Source: Delphinus delphis (Eukaryota; Chordata; Mammalia; Artiodactyla; Delphinidae). From it: 64,000 bases of DNA. Numbering within the stretch: position 1 is the first letter of the stretch; every line of letters begins with the position of its first letter. Location of the stretch: assembly GCF_949987515.2 (NCBI RefSeq), contig NC_082687.1, positions 117,347,838 to 117,411,837 of the forward strand, given 5' to 3'. The notes under the pieces are model-generated. The model saw only the letters and a program-made list of their open reading frames with translations. It was not told the origin of the DNA and did no database searches. Position numbers and translations under genes: made by a program. Of the stretch, positions 1-11,659 are shown one piece after another.

Positions 1-267
1 GCCAGTGTCTTTTTCTGAATTCATATACTGTGTGTTCATGAATCTGAGTCCTAATCTGCTAGTTTAATTAAAGAACTCTCACCAATTTAACAAAAGTTCC
101 AGCTTTAGTTCAGGAAGCATGACCTCACTTATTAGGATTCAGATTAGTCACTAGAAAGAGTGAGGGCTTCAGGCAGGTCACTTTTCCACAATATAAAAAG
201 TAGATTTAAAAATTTGTTTTATTATTATTTTTAATAAACAAATAAAAAAGGAAAGAGTATAACATAG

Positions 268-435
268 GCCTTAAGTATGTAGATTTTAGAACTTATAGAC
301 CTGGCTTCAAATCCTGGTTTTGTTTACTAGCTATAGGTGGCAGGAAAGCTACTTAATCACTCTGTCTCAGACTTATTTGCAAAATGGGGGCAGTGAAGCC
401 TCATCCATTCATATTGCTGTGATAGTTAAACAAGA
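268..435 (+). repeat. MIR SINE remnant
   Basis: The stretch follows the MIR order: 'gacctggcttcaaatcctgg', then 'ctagctat', then 'ctacttaatcactctgtctcagacttatttgcaaaatggggg'-like core in diverged form. This is the ancient tRNA-derived mammalian-wide repeat, heavily mutated. Confidence 0.7.
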
Positions 436-1451
436 AAAATACGTGTACAAAAAATTACACATAAAGTATATAGATATAGCATGAGTTCAGAATAATTTTA
501 TTTACTTTTCAGCTACTCAATGCTTTTAACAAATTTTTCTTTAGAAAGCAATTTCTCAAATTCCTCACAATTACCCACCAAGTTTTGAGTAGGTATCACA
601 TCAGTGTTTTGCTTTTCCTTGGGGACAAATATGAATTTTATATCAAATCCTAGAGCTTACCTCAAAGTATTATTTCATATCCTTAAAATATTAAAATTTT
701 CAGTTATTCTGAAGAGATTAGTATTTGCACATCAGACATCAAAATGTAGATCATTGTTCTGGCAAATAACATCTTGTAATCTAAGAGTTTAGCAAAGCAG
801 AAATGTCTAGGAAAAATAGGAGTAAAAAAAATAGAGGGACTAATCCTTACCTTCTTTAGCCTCAGAGTATAAATAATCCAGTCTTGTAATTACATAGCAC
901 TTTATGCTTTGTACAATAAAAATAAAACAAAAGGCACTTGTGACACTGTTCTCTGAGAGCCAATGACATGCCTCCTTGCCTGTCACATTTCCTAAGCCAG
1001 GACTTGAGAAATCAGGTGACTTGGCAAAGAAAAATAAATAACATGTATATTCATGGAAAGCCCATAAACCAGGACTGATGAGAAACTTAAACACAAGCAA
1101 GAGTCTACTGCCCTATTATTGTTTTTGCCTCTTGCTCCTATTGCCTTTTATCATCTCTATTGATGGCAAAAGAAACTGTGAGCATGGTAAGGAAAAAAAG
1201 AGATAGCTAAAGCTGACTTGGCACTCAGTCCTGCAGGTCAATGAGAACACAGAATTTGATCTGACCTTTTTAAATTCTTCACTGTAACTTTGGTCTCTCT
1301 CTTAACTGAATTATGGATCTAAGGTTGGTTTTGTCTTTAATATTCTTCACTGAATATTTTTATTAAATGAGTACTTGTTGTTGTAATTGTTGTTACTGCT
1401 GCTTTGATAATTAGTTCAATAAAAATGGCCACATCCAAATGGTCAAGGACA
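436..1451. other. Intergenic, nothing recognised
   Basis: AT-rich sequence without a supported gene or a repeat I can name. Open frames of 60-90 codons on either strand have no recognisable protein content. Confidence 0.5.
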
Positions 1452-2039
1452 GACCATTGGGAGGAAGTGGCCAAGATGGTAGAATAGGAATACCCTGAGC
1501 TTACCTCCTCCCATGGGCACATCAAAATTACAAATATTTACAGAGCAACTGTTAATGAGAAGTTTTAGAAGACTAGGAGAAAAGATCTTCTACAACTAAA
1601 GATATAGAGAAGGAACCACAATGAGATGGGTAGGAGGGGTCAAGATGTGGTATAGTCAAAGCCCATAAGCACAGGTGTGTGACCCACAAATGGGAGGATA
1701 ATTACAATTGCTGAGATTCTCGCCAAGGAGGGAGGGGTCTGAGCCCCACATCAAGCTCTCATGTGGCAGAAACAGTAATCTGAAAGGGGACTGGGTCGGA
1801 CCCACTTGCTGATACTGGAGAGCCTCCCAGAGAGGCAGGAGGCAACAGGAGCACACCCTGGGGACATAGACACTGGCAGCAGCCATTTTTGGGAGCTCGT
1901 TCCACCACATGGACACTGGTGCTAGCAAGCTCCATTTTGAAATCCTCCCTCTAGTGTAAGCACCAGGACCCAGCACTGCCCACTAGCCTATCTGTACCAG
2001 TACTGGGATGCCTAAGGCCAAGCAACTAGCCAGGCGGAG

Positions 2040-2900
2040 ACACAGTGCCACATACTGGCAGGCCTGCTCCCTTATGACCCTCTGAGCCTGCAGCCACCCC
2101 AGATCCAAGCCCTGTCCACCAGAGAGCCCATGACCTGGCCCTGAACACCAGTGCACTGGCACTAGCCCCAGGACCAGCCCCACCCACCAGTGAGTAGGCA
2201 CTAGCTCCAGGACGCCCTGGACCCTGGCCTCTCCCACTAGTGGGTCAAACACCAACTACGGGACCCCCCCACAGGGTCCTGAAGCCAGAGACCCCAATAC
2301 CTGGCTCTACGCATGAGTGAGCCAGCACTAGCCCTGTGTCCCCATGGGCCTCAGCTGTCCACCAATAATAGGCTGACACCAGATCTAGAATCCCAGGGCC
2401 ATGCAGCCAGAGATCCCAGGACTCGAGTCTGCCCAACAGGGGGCCGCTACTAGCCCCAGGACCCAGCCCACCTGCCAGCAGGCAGGCCCCAGCCCTGGGA
2501 CACCCTGGACTCCAGCAGTGACCCCCAGCAAGCCAACAGCAGCTCTGGGAGATCTTGGATCCCTCATCCAGCTGCCCCTGGAATCCAGCCCCACTCATTA
2601 GCAGGCCAACACAAGCTTTGAGACACCCTGGACACTGCAGCCAGTGTCTCAGGAAACAGCCCAACACACCAGCAGGTCGACACTAGATCTGGGACCCCCG
2701 GCCCTGCAACCAACCACTCCAGAACCAAGCTCTGTCCACCATTGACCCAGCACCAGCCCTGAAATCCTCTAGGGCCCCACAGACAGTAGCCGTGTGACCA
2801 CGCCCTACCCAACAGTGGACAGCAACCTCTGTACAAGACAGGATCTGGCAACCAACTGAACCAGGCACTAGCCACACCTACTAGACCACCCACAGTAGCC
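2040..2900 (+). repeat. C-rich imperfect tandem array in LINE-1 5' UTR
   Basis: Repeated phrases such as 'ccagcaggc', 'actagccccaggac' and 'caccctggac' recur at roughly 80-100 bp spacing, making a GC-rich island in AT-rich surroundings. Similar internal repeats are known in LINE-1 5' UTRs, where they can act as promoter units. Several long chance frames on the minus strand (rich in Gly, Trp and Cys) come from this bias and are not genes. Confidence 0.55.
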
Positions 2901-3273
2901 AGGCCACCACAACAGAAGTACCCATACAGTTCAAATAGGAGGCAACCCTAGAACATATAGCTCTGGTGACCAGAGGGGAGTGGGCTGCTGCGATGCACAG
3001 AACATCTACAGAAGACCACTTCCCTAAGGTTAGGAAACGTAACCAACCTACCAAATACATAGAAATTTTAAAAAGCAAATTAGGCAAAATATGTTCCTTT
3101 GTTTGGAACATATTTCTCTGTTCCCTCTTAACAAAGAGTTAGAAATATAAAGAAGTACCAAACCGAGCTTAAAAATACAACAACCGAAATGAAAAATACA
3201 CTAGAAGGAATCAATAGTAGATTAGATGATACGAAAGAATGGATCAGCAAGCTAGAAGACAAAGTAGTGTAAA

Positions 3274-3830
3274 TCACTGAATCTGAATGGCAAAAAGAAT
3301 AAAAAGAAATGAGGACAATTTAAGAGACCCCTGGGACAACATCAAATGTACTAACATTTGCATTACTGGGGTCCCAGAAGGAGAAGAGAGAAAGGAAGGA
3401 GCAGAGAACATATCTGAAGACATAATAGCTGCAAACTTCCCTAACCTGGGAAAGGAAACAGACATTCAGGTCCAGGAAGCACAAAGAGCCCCAACCCAAA
3501 GAGGACCACCCCAATACATACTGTAATTAGAATGGCCAAAATTAACAATAAAGAGAGAAAATTAAAAGCAACAAGGAAAAGCAACAAATTACATACAAAT
3601 TACATACAAAAGGCTACCAGCTGACTTTTCAGCATAAACTCTGCAGGTGGAAGGGAGTGGCACTATATATTTAAAGTGATGAAAGGGAAAATCCTACAAC
3701 CAAGGACCCTCTACCTGGCAAGGTTTTCATTCAGATTTGTTGGAGATACCAAAGTTTTATAGACAAGCAAAAGCTAAAAGAGCTCAGCACCACCAAACCA
3801 GCTTTACGAAAAATGTTAAAGGGATTTCTC
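3274..3830 (+). pseudogene. LINE-1 ORF1 remnant
   Basis: The frame starting at 3287 encodes recognisable L1 ORF1 protein sequence: GVPEGEERKEGAENISEDI, then FPNLGKETDIQVQEAQR. ORF1p is an RNA-binding chaperone of the L1 particle. The frame stops at 3526; the sequence after it (CTGCAGGTGG..., 'aaaatcctacaaccaaggaccctctacc') still resembles an old-type L1 ORF1 C-terminal region but is broken. Confidence 0.75.
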
Positions 3831-4140
3831 TAAGTGAAAAAGAAAAAGCCATAACTAGAAACATGAAAATTATGAAAGGAACAATCTCACTGGTAAAGGT
3901 AAATATACAGTAAAGGTAGTAAATCAACCACACAAAACCTAGTAGGAAAGTTGAAAGACAAAAGTAGTAAAATCATCCACATCCACATTAAATAGTTAAG
4001 GGATACATGAAATAAAATGATGTAAAATATGATGTAAAAAAACTGTAATCATGGTAGGAAGGGGAGTAAAAATTCAGGGTTGTTAAAATGCATTTAAACT
4101 TAAGAGATCAGCAACTTAAAATAATTATACACACACATAC

Positions 4141-4172
4141 ATCTATATATGTATGTATGTATATAGCTATAT
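4141..4172. repeat. TATG/TATA microsatellite
   Basis: Alternating 'tatatatgtatgtatgtatatag' tract lying between the ORF1 and ORF2 remnants of the LINE-1. Confidence 0.6.
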
Positions 4173-5653
4173 ATGAACCTCACAGTAACCACAAACCAAA
4201 AATCTATACAAGGTACAGAGAAAAAAGAAAGGAATCCAAATATAACACTAAAGATAATCATCAAATCACAAGGGAAGAGAAAAAAAGAAGGAACAACAAA
4301 GAAAGACAAAACAATTAACAAAATGCCAGTAAGTACATACCTAGCAATAATTACTTTAAATGTAAGTGGATGAAGCTCTAATCAAAAGACATAGAGTGGC
4401 TGAACAGGTACAAAAACAAGACCCATACATATGCTGCCTACAAGAGACTCACTTCAGATCTAAAGATACATGCAGACTGAAAGTGAGGGGATGGAAAAAG
4501 ATATTCCATGCGCATGGAAATGAAAAGAAAGCTGGAGTAGCAATACTTATATGAGACAAAAGAGACTTTAAAACAAAAACTGTAAAAAGAGACAAAGAAG
4601 GACACTACATAATGATCAAGGGATCAATCCAAGAAGAAAATATAACAATTATATGCCAAGAAATGCACAAATTCCTAGAAATGTACAATCTTCCAAGACT
4701 GAACCAGGAAGAAATAGAAAATATGAACAGACCAATGATCAGCAATAAAATTGGATCAGTAATAAAACAACTCCCCAAAAACAAAAGTCCAGGACCATAT
4801 GTCTTCACAAGTGAATGCTACCACACATTTAGAAAAGAGTTAACACCTATCCTTCTTGAACTGTTTTAAAAAATCAAAGAGAAAGGAAAACTTCCAAACT
4901 CATTCTACAAGACCAGCATCACACTGATACCAAAACCAAAGATATCATAAAAAAAGAAAATTATAGGGCAATATCACTAATGAACATAAATGCAAAAATC
5001 CTCAACAATATATTAGCAAACTAAATTCAACAATACATTAAAAGGATCAAATGATCAAGTGGGATTTATCCCAGGGATGCAAGAATGGTTCAACTCAATC
5101 AATATACCACATTAACACACTGAAGAAAAACCATATGATCATCTCAACAGATGCTGTAGAAGCTTTTGACAAAGTTCAACATCCTTTTATGATTAAAAAA
5201 AAAAAAATCTCAGCAAAGTTGGTATAGAGGGAACATACCTCAACATAATAAAGGTCATATATGACAAGCCCATGGCGGCTAACATCATACTCAACAGTGA
5301 AAAGTTGAAGGCATTTCCTCTAAGATAAGGAACAAGACAAGGATGCCCACTCTCACCAATTTTATTGAACAGAGTATTGGAAATTCTAGCCATAGCAATC
5401 AGATAAGAAAATCTAAATTGTAATCTAAATTGAAATATAAAGTGGAAAGGAAGAAATAAAACTATCACTGTTTGCATATGACATGATACTAAACATAAAA
5501 AAATCCTCAAGATGCCACCAAAACTAGAGCTCATCAATGAGCTCAGTAAACTTGCAGGATACAAAATTAATATGCATAATTCTGTTGCATTTCTGTACAC
5601 TAACAATGAACTATCAGAGAAATTAAGAAAACAATCCCATTTACAATAACATT

Positions 5654-5668
5654 AAAAAGAATAAAATA
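5654..5668 (+). repeat. Target-site duplication, left copy (LTR-SINE insertion)
   Basis: AAAAAGAATAAAATA, identical to 6211-6225. The bases before it (ATT|AAAA) match the L1 endonuclease preference TT|AAAA, which marks L1-driven insertion. Confidence 0.85.
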
Positions 5669-5857
5669 GGCCTTTCTCACCTTCTGAGATGGCCCACACT
5701 CTGGGGAGTGTGTTCCTCCCAAGGCCTTTCTAACCTTCTGAGATGGCCCATACTCTGTCTGTGGAGTGTATTTCTCTCTGAATAAATCCACTTCTTACCT
5801 ATCACTTTGTCTCTCGCTGAATTCTTTCTGCAATGAGACGTCAAGTACCTGAGCTTT
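5669..5857 (+). mobile_element. ERV LTR fragment fused to a SINE
   Basis: Resembles the 3' half of a gammaretrovirus-like (ERV1) LTR: a polyadenylation AATAAA at 5779-5784, then 'ctttgtctctcgctgaattc' and 'cctgagct', typical of an R/U5 region. It contains an internal tandem duplication of about 55 bp (ggcctttct.accttctgagatggccca, at 5669 and 5722). There is no separate right target site: it runs directly into the CHR SINE at 5858. No viral protein-coding sequence is present. Confidence 0.7.
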
Positions 5858-6210
5858 GGGGCTTCCCTGGTGGTGCAGTGGTTAAGAGTCTGCCTGCCAA
5901 TGCAGGGGACAAGGTTCGATCCCTCATCCCGGAAGATTTCCACATGCTGCAGAGCAACAAAGCCCATGTGCCACAACTACTGAGCCTGTGCTCTAGAGCC
6001 CACGAGCCACAACTACTGAGCCAGTGAGCCACAACTACTGAACCCACTCACCTAGAGCCTGTGCTCCACAATAAGAGAAGCCACCACAATGAGAAGCCCG
6101 CGCACCGTAACGAAGAGTAGCCCCCACTCACCGCAACTAGAGAAAGCCCGTGCGCAGAAACAGACCCAACACAGCCAAAATTAAAATAAATATAATAAAT
6201 AAATTTTTAA
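5858..6210 (+). mobile_element. CHR-type SINE (tRNA-derived)
   Basis: The head 'gcttccctggtggtgcagtgg' holds a pol III A-box-like motif, and GGTTCGATCCC at 5913-5923 is a B box. The body has the characteristic repeats 'ccacaactactgagcc' and ends 'cacagccaaaattaaaataaa' with an A-rich tail. This family is characteristic of cetaceans and their close relatives. Confidence 0.92.
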
Positions 6211-6225
6211 AAAAAGAATAAAATA
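6211..6225 (+). repeat. Target-site duplication, right copy (LTR-SINE insertion)
   Basis: AAAAAGAATAAAATA, a perfect 15-bp match to 5654-5668. The LINE-1 sequence resumes in register directly after it ('cctaagactaaatct'). Confidence 0.85.
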
Positions 6226-7715
6226 CCTAAGACTAAATCTAACTAAGTGGGCAAAAGACCTGTAATTGGAAAACTATTAGACACTGATTAAAGAAATTGA
6301 AGACAATGCAAACAGATGGAAAGATATACCGTGTTCATGGATTGGAAGAAATAATACTGTTAAAATGGCCCTACTACTCAAGGCAATCTACAGATTCAGT
6401 GCAATCCTTATCAAAATACCAAAGGCGTTTTTCACAGAACTAGAACAAATAATTCTAAAATTTGTATGGAAACACAAAAGATCCTGAATAGCCAAAACAA
6501 TCTTGAGAAAGAACAAAGCTGGAGTTATCATGCTCCCAGATTTCAAACTATACTACCAAGCTAGAGTAATCAAAACAGTAGGGTACTGGCACAAGAACAG
6601 ACATATAGATCAATGGAACAGAACAGAGAGTCCACTTATATAGGCCATTAACCTTTGACAAAGAAGGCAAGAATATACAATGGAAAAAAAGACAGTCTCT
6701 TCAACAAGTGGTGCTGGGAAAACTCGACAGCTACATGCAAAAGAATCAAACTGGACTACTTTCTCATGTCATGCACAAGTACAAATTAAAAATGGATTGA
6801 AGACTTAAATGTAAGACGTGAAACCATAAAACTTCTAGAAGAAAACATAGGCAATACTATCTTTGAAATCAGTCTTAGTAATATTATTTTGTATATGTCT
6901 CCTCAGGCAAGGCAAACAAAAGCAAAAATAAACAAATGGGACTACCTCAAACTAAAAAGCTTTTGCACAGCAAAGGAAACCATCAACGAAACAAAAAGGT
7001 CACTTACTGAATGGAGACCATATCTGCAAAAGATATTTCTGACAAGCAGTTAATATATAAAATATACAAAGATCTCATACAACACAAAATCAGAAAAACA
7101 AACAACTGATTAAAAACTAGGCAGAAGATCTGAATAGACATTTTTCCAAAGAATACAGATGCCCAACAAGCACATGAAAAGATGCTCAACATCACTAATC
7201 AGGGAAATGCAAATCAAGGCCACAATGAGATACCACCTCAGACCTGTCAGAAGAATAGCTATCAGCAAAAAGACAACAAATAACAAATATTGGTGAGGAT
7301 GTGGAGAAAAAGGAAGTCATATACATTATTGGTGGGAATGTAAATTGGTACAGCCACTATGGAAAACAGTTTGGAGATTCCTCAAAAAATAAAAATAGAA
7401 CTACCATATGATCCAGCAATTCCATTCCTGGGTATTTACCCAAAGAAAATGAAAACACTAGTTAGAACAGATATATGCACTCCTATGTTCATTGCAGCAT
7501 TATTTACAATAGTCAAGATATGGATGCAGTCAAGGGCCCATCAAAAAATGAATGGATAAAGAAGATGTTGTATATATATATACAATGGAACATTACTCAG
7601 CCATAAAGAAGAATGAAATCTTGCCATTTGCAACAACATGAATGGACCTAGAGAGTATTGTGTTAAGTGAAATAAGTCATAGAGAGAAAGACAAATACTG
7701 TATGATTTCACTTAC

Positions 7716-7759
7716 ATCTTAAAAACAAAACAATTGAATCTTAAAAACAAAACAATTGA
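7716..7759 (+). repeat. Perfect 22-bp tandem duplication
   Basis: Two adjacent identical copies of a 22-bp unit beginning ATCTTAAAAAC and ending AATTGA, inside the 3' end of the LINE-1. Confidence 0.85.
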
Positions 7760-8489
7760 ACTAACACAACAAAACAGAAACAGAATTACAGATACAGAGA
7801 ACAAACAGGTGGCTACCAAGAATGAGGAGGTGGGGGGAGGAAAGAAATAGGTGAGGGAGATTAAGAGGTATAAAGTTCCAGTTGGAAAATAAAGGAGTCA
7901 CAGGTATGAAATGCAGAGTGTGGGGTATATAGTCAATAACCATGTAGTATCTCTGTATGGTGACATATTATAACTAGAATTATCGTGGTGATCATTTTGA
8001 ATTGTATAGAAATACCAAATCACTATGTTGTGTAACAGGGACTAACATAATGTTGTAGGTCAATTATACTTCAAAAAATGAACAACCAAACACATAAACT
8101 CATAGAAAAAGAGATCAGATTTGTGGTTACCAGAGGCAGGAGATGTACGGAGGGGGAATTTGATGAAGGCAGTAAAAAGTACAAACACTTTGTAAGATAA
8201 ATAAGTACCATGGATGTAATGTACAACATGGTAAATATAATTTACAATGCTCTATGTTATATATGAAAGTTGTTAAGAGAGTAAATCCTTAGGGGGGAAA
8301 ATGGTCAAGCACAACTAGGTGTATATGTTTTCTTATCATGAATGATATATCCTATGTTAACTTATACTATAGAGTGCATTACGTAGCCCTTGTAAATGAA
8401 TTCTTCACCTGCTAGTTGAATAGAGTTAAAAAGGACTTATCAATCACAGAGAGTTATTATTAAGAATACTGTATAATCAGAATTTGGGG

Positions 8490-10860
8490 GCACCCATTTA
8501 TGATAAAAACCCTGCAGAAAGTAGGCATAGAGGGAACTTTCCTCAACATAATAAACGCCATATATGACAAGCCCATAGCAAACATCATCCTCAATGGTGA
8601 AAAACTGAAAGCATTTCCACTAAGATCAGGAACAAGACAAGGTTGCCCAGTCTCACCACTCTTATTCAACATAGTTTTGGAAGTTTCAGCCACAGCAATC
8701 AGAGAAGAAAAGGAATCCAAATCGGAAAAGAAGAAGTAAAGCTGTCACTGTTTGCAGATGACATGATACTATACACAGAGAATCCTAAAGATGCTACAGA
8801 AAACTACTAGAGCTAATCAATGAATTTGGTAAAGTATCAGGATACAATATTAATGCACAGAAATCTCTGGCATTCCTCTACACTGATGATGAAAAATCTG
8901 AAAGTGAAAGCATGAAATCACTCCCATTTACCATTGCAACAAAAAGAATAAAATATCTAGGAATAAACCTACCTAAGGAGACAAAAGACCTGTATGCAGA
9001 AAATTAGAATACATTGATGAAAGAAATTAAAGATGATACAAATAGATGGAGAGATATACCATGTTCTTGGATTGGAAAAATCAACATTGTGGAAATGACT
9101 CTACTACCCAAAGCAATCTACAGATTCAATGCAATCCCTATCAAACTACCAGTAGTGTTTTTCACAGAACTAGAACAAAAAATTTCACAATTTGTATGGA
9201 AACACAAAAGACCCCGAATAGCCAAAGCAATCTTGAGAACGAAAAACGGAGCTGGAGGAATCAGGCTCCCTGACTTCAGACTATACTACAAAGCTACAGT
9301 AATCAAGACAGTATGATACTGGCACAAAAACAGAAAGATAGATCAATGGAACGGAATAGAAAGCACAGAGATAAACCCACGCACATATGGTCGCCTTATC
9401 TTTGATAAAGGAGGCAGGAATGTACACTGGAGAAAGGACAGCCTCTTCAATAAGTGGTGGTGGGAAAACTGGAAAGTACATGTAAAAGTATGAGATTAGA
9501 TCACTCCCTAACACCATACACAAAAATAAGCTCAAAATGGATTAAAGACCTAAATGTAAGGCCAGAAACTATCGAAGTCTTAGGGGAAAACATAGGCAGA
9601 ACACTCTATCACATAAATCACAGCAAGATCCTTTTTGACCCAACTCCTAGAGAAATGGAAATAAAAACAAAAATAAACAAATGGGACCTAATGAAACTTC
9701 AAAGCTTTTGCACAGCAAAGGAAACCATAAACAAGACGAAAAGACAACCCTGAGAATGGGAGAAAATATTTGCAAATGAAGCAACTGAGCAAGGATTAAT
9801 CTCCAAAATTTATAAGCAGCTCATGCAGCTCAATAACAAAAAAACAAACAACCCGATCCAAAAATGGACAGAAGACCTAAATAGACATTTCTCCAAAGAA
9901 GATATACAGAATGCCAACAAACACATGAAATGATTATCAACATCCCTAATCAGTGAGAAAATCAAATCAAAACTACCATGAGGTATCATCTCACACCAGT
10001 CAGAATGGCCATCGTCAAAAAAACTAGAAACAATAAATGCTGGAGAGGGAGTGGAGAAAAGGGAAGACTCTTGCACTGCTGGTGGCAATGTGAATTGGTA
10101 CAGCCACTATGGAGAACAGTATGGAGCTTCCTTAAGAAACTACAAATAGAACTACCATATGACCCAGCAATCCCACTACTGGGCATATACACTGAGAAAA
10201 CCATAATTCAAAAAGAGTCATGTACCAAAATGTTCATTGCAGCTCTATTTACAATAGCCCGGAGATAGAAACAACCTAAGTGTCCGTCATCGGATAAATG
10301 GATGAAGAAGATGTGGCACATATACACAATGGAATATTACTCAGCCATAAAAAGAAACGAAATTGAGCTATTTGTAATGAGGTGGATAGACCTAGAGTCT
10401 GTCATACAGCGTGAAGTAAGTCAGAAGGCGAAAGACAAATACCGTATGCTAACACATATATATGGAATTTAAGAAAAAAAAATGTCACGGAGAACCTAGG
10501 GGTAAGACAGGAATAAAGACACAGACCTACTAGAGAATGGACTTGAGGATATGGGGAGGGGGAAGGGTAAGCTGTGACAAAGCGAGAGAGAGTCATGGAC
10601 ATATATACACTACCAAACTTAAGGTAGATTAGCTGGTGGGAAGCAGCCGCATAGCACAGGGAGATCAGCTCAGTGCTTTGTGACCGCCTGGAGGGGTGGG
10701 ATAGGGAGAGTGGGAGGGAGGGAGACGCAAGAGGGAAGAGATATGGGAACATATGTATATGTATAACTGATTCACTTTGTTGTAAAGCAGAAACTAACAC
10801 ACCATTGTAAAGGAATTATACTCCAATAAAGATGTAAAAAAAAAAAACAAGCAAAAAAAG
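8490..10860 (+). mobile_element. 5'-truncated LINE-1 (younger copy)
   Basis: Starts within the RT domain and runs to a 3' UTR ending 'ccaataaagatgtaaaaaaaa' at 10825-10852. It follows the first LINE-1 in the same orientation, and its RT part duplicates the region at 5190-5500. No clear target-site duplication was found. The sequence after the A-run is A-rich ('caagcaaaaaaagaaac'), so the right edge is approximate. Confidence 0.9.
8500..10440 (+). pseudogene. LINE-1 ORF2 C-terminal part (RT onwards), broken
   Basis: Encodes the RT palm and thumb region. Seen: [21 protein letters not shown] and [18 protein letters not shown], then the intact catalytic box LSLFADDM (GCAGATGAC near 8755), [41 protein letters not shown] and, in the C-terminal Cys-rich domain, [15 protein letters not shown] followed by [11 protein letters not shown]. 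Frames change at about 8738, 9316, 9753 and elsewhere, so no functional protein results. Unlike the neighbouring upstream copy, it keeps the FADD motif. Confidence 0.9.
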
Positions 10861-11394
10861 AAACAAAAAGATATAACCAATATGACTCATAGCAAATGAG
10901 AGGACATAGCCAAACGTCATATTCCAGGCTTCGACTTCCCTTTGGTGGCTATTGTCTGGGTCTGTAATGCTTTATTGTAAGAAGAAGGAAGCAATGAGAA
11001 ACGTGTCTTCAAACTACCTGTCTTGGAGAACCAGAATAATCTACCATGCATGTGGAAAAAAGCAAGAGAGCCTCATGGTCATGATGCACACAACAGGGCC
11101 CTGTCTTGAGAAACAATCACAGATTTGTTCTTTGTCTTATTCTCTTATATTTCAGACAACTGTGAACTAAATTTCAAAAACTTGGCTGGAATATCAGCTA
11201 TTTTTTCTATTGAAAACTCTAGTTGTTTTGCATCATTTTGATTCATGGACCAAAAACACAGCTAGAAAGGTTACTTACTCTATGGTAACTAAGCAACAAA
11301 GAATTTTTTTTTCTTCATAAAAGAGTTTCACACAACTACGTTCTTCATCATTTAAGAGCAAAATTCTTTCATTTTTCGTAAATAATCCAAATAA
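10861..11394. other. Intergenic, nothing recognised
   Basis: No supported gene or nameable repeat. A 72-codon frame starting at 10952 shows no known protein pattern. Confidence 0.45.
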
Positions 11395-11645
11395 TAACTA
11401 ACACTAATTATGCTCCAGGTATTACTTCTAGTGCCCTTCTTAAACTATTTCATTTAATTCTCACAACAACTCTATGGGTTAAGACTAATATTAATTCTAT
11501 TTTACAGATGAGGAAGCTGAGCCTCATAGAGGTTAAATAATTTGCTCATGCGGATACACTCAGCAAGTCCAAAAGTTGGGATTTTAACTCAAGTAGTGTA
11601 GAACATCATGAGAGTTCGCATTTTAATCACTCTGCTACACAGTCA
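11395..11645 (-). repeat. MIR SINE remnant
   Basis: Reverse orientation: 'ttttacagatgaggaagctgag', 'agaggttaaataa' and 'ctcacaacaactctatggg' are the reverse complement of the MIR core and tail. Confidence 0.85.
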
Positions 11646-11659
11646 TTAAATAATTTATA

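Larger units (their letters stand above)
4324..7690 (+). pseudogene. LINE-1 ORF2 remnant (endonuclease-RT), dead
   Basis: ORF2 encodes an endonuclease plus reverse transcriptase. The N-terminal endonuclease part is seen as KRHRVAEQVQKQDPYICCLQETHF (4390-4460, after a stop). Near 4645 the protein jumps straight from the endonuclease region to the pre-RT region (MYNLPRLNQEE), implying a deletion of roughly 1 kb. The RT box at 5471-5485 reads F-A-Y-D instead of F-A-D-D, so a catalytic Asp is lost. Later parts recognised: FNAIPIKIP-like near 6390 and the C-terminal YDPAIPFLGIYPK at 7407-7446. It is interrupted by the insertion at 5669-6210. Confidence 0.85.
1452..8298 (+). mobile_element. LINE-1, near full length but dead, with nested insertion
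   Basis: The start resembles L1 5' ends (gaggaagtggccaagatgg from 1461), followed by a C-rich 5' UTR, an ORF1 remnant, an ORF2 remnant and a 3' UTR. A candidate target-site duplication flanks it: AAATGGTCAAGGACA at 1437-1451 and AAATGGTCAAGCACA at 8299-8313 (14 of 15). The 3' UTR appears to hold two successive end-like blocks, near 8075 and 8290, and lacks a clean poly(A) tail, so the right edge is tentative. An LTR-SINE unit is inserted at 5669-6210. Many stops and frameshifts make the copy non-functional. Confidence 0.85.

Noticed and set aside
2245..2893. Overlapping minus-strand frames of 109-140 codons
   Set aside because: They lie in the C-rich LINE-1 5' UTR, and their Gly/Trp/Cys-rich content reflects base bias; stop codons are simply rare there.
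5841..6047. Frames in the CHR SINE and possible tRNA gene
   Set aside because: The A and B boxes belong to a tRNA-derived SINE. The cloverleaf is not intact and the sequence continues into the SINE body, so it is not a tRNA gene.
10402..10800. 132-codon minus-strand frame
   Set aside because: It is antisense to the 3' UTR of the second LINE-1 and has no independent support.
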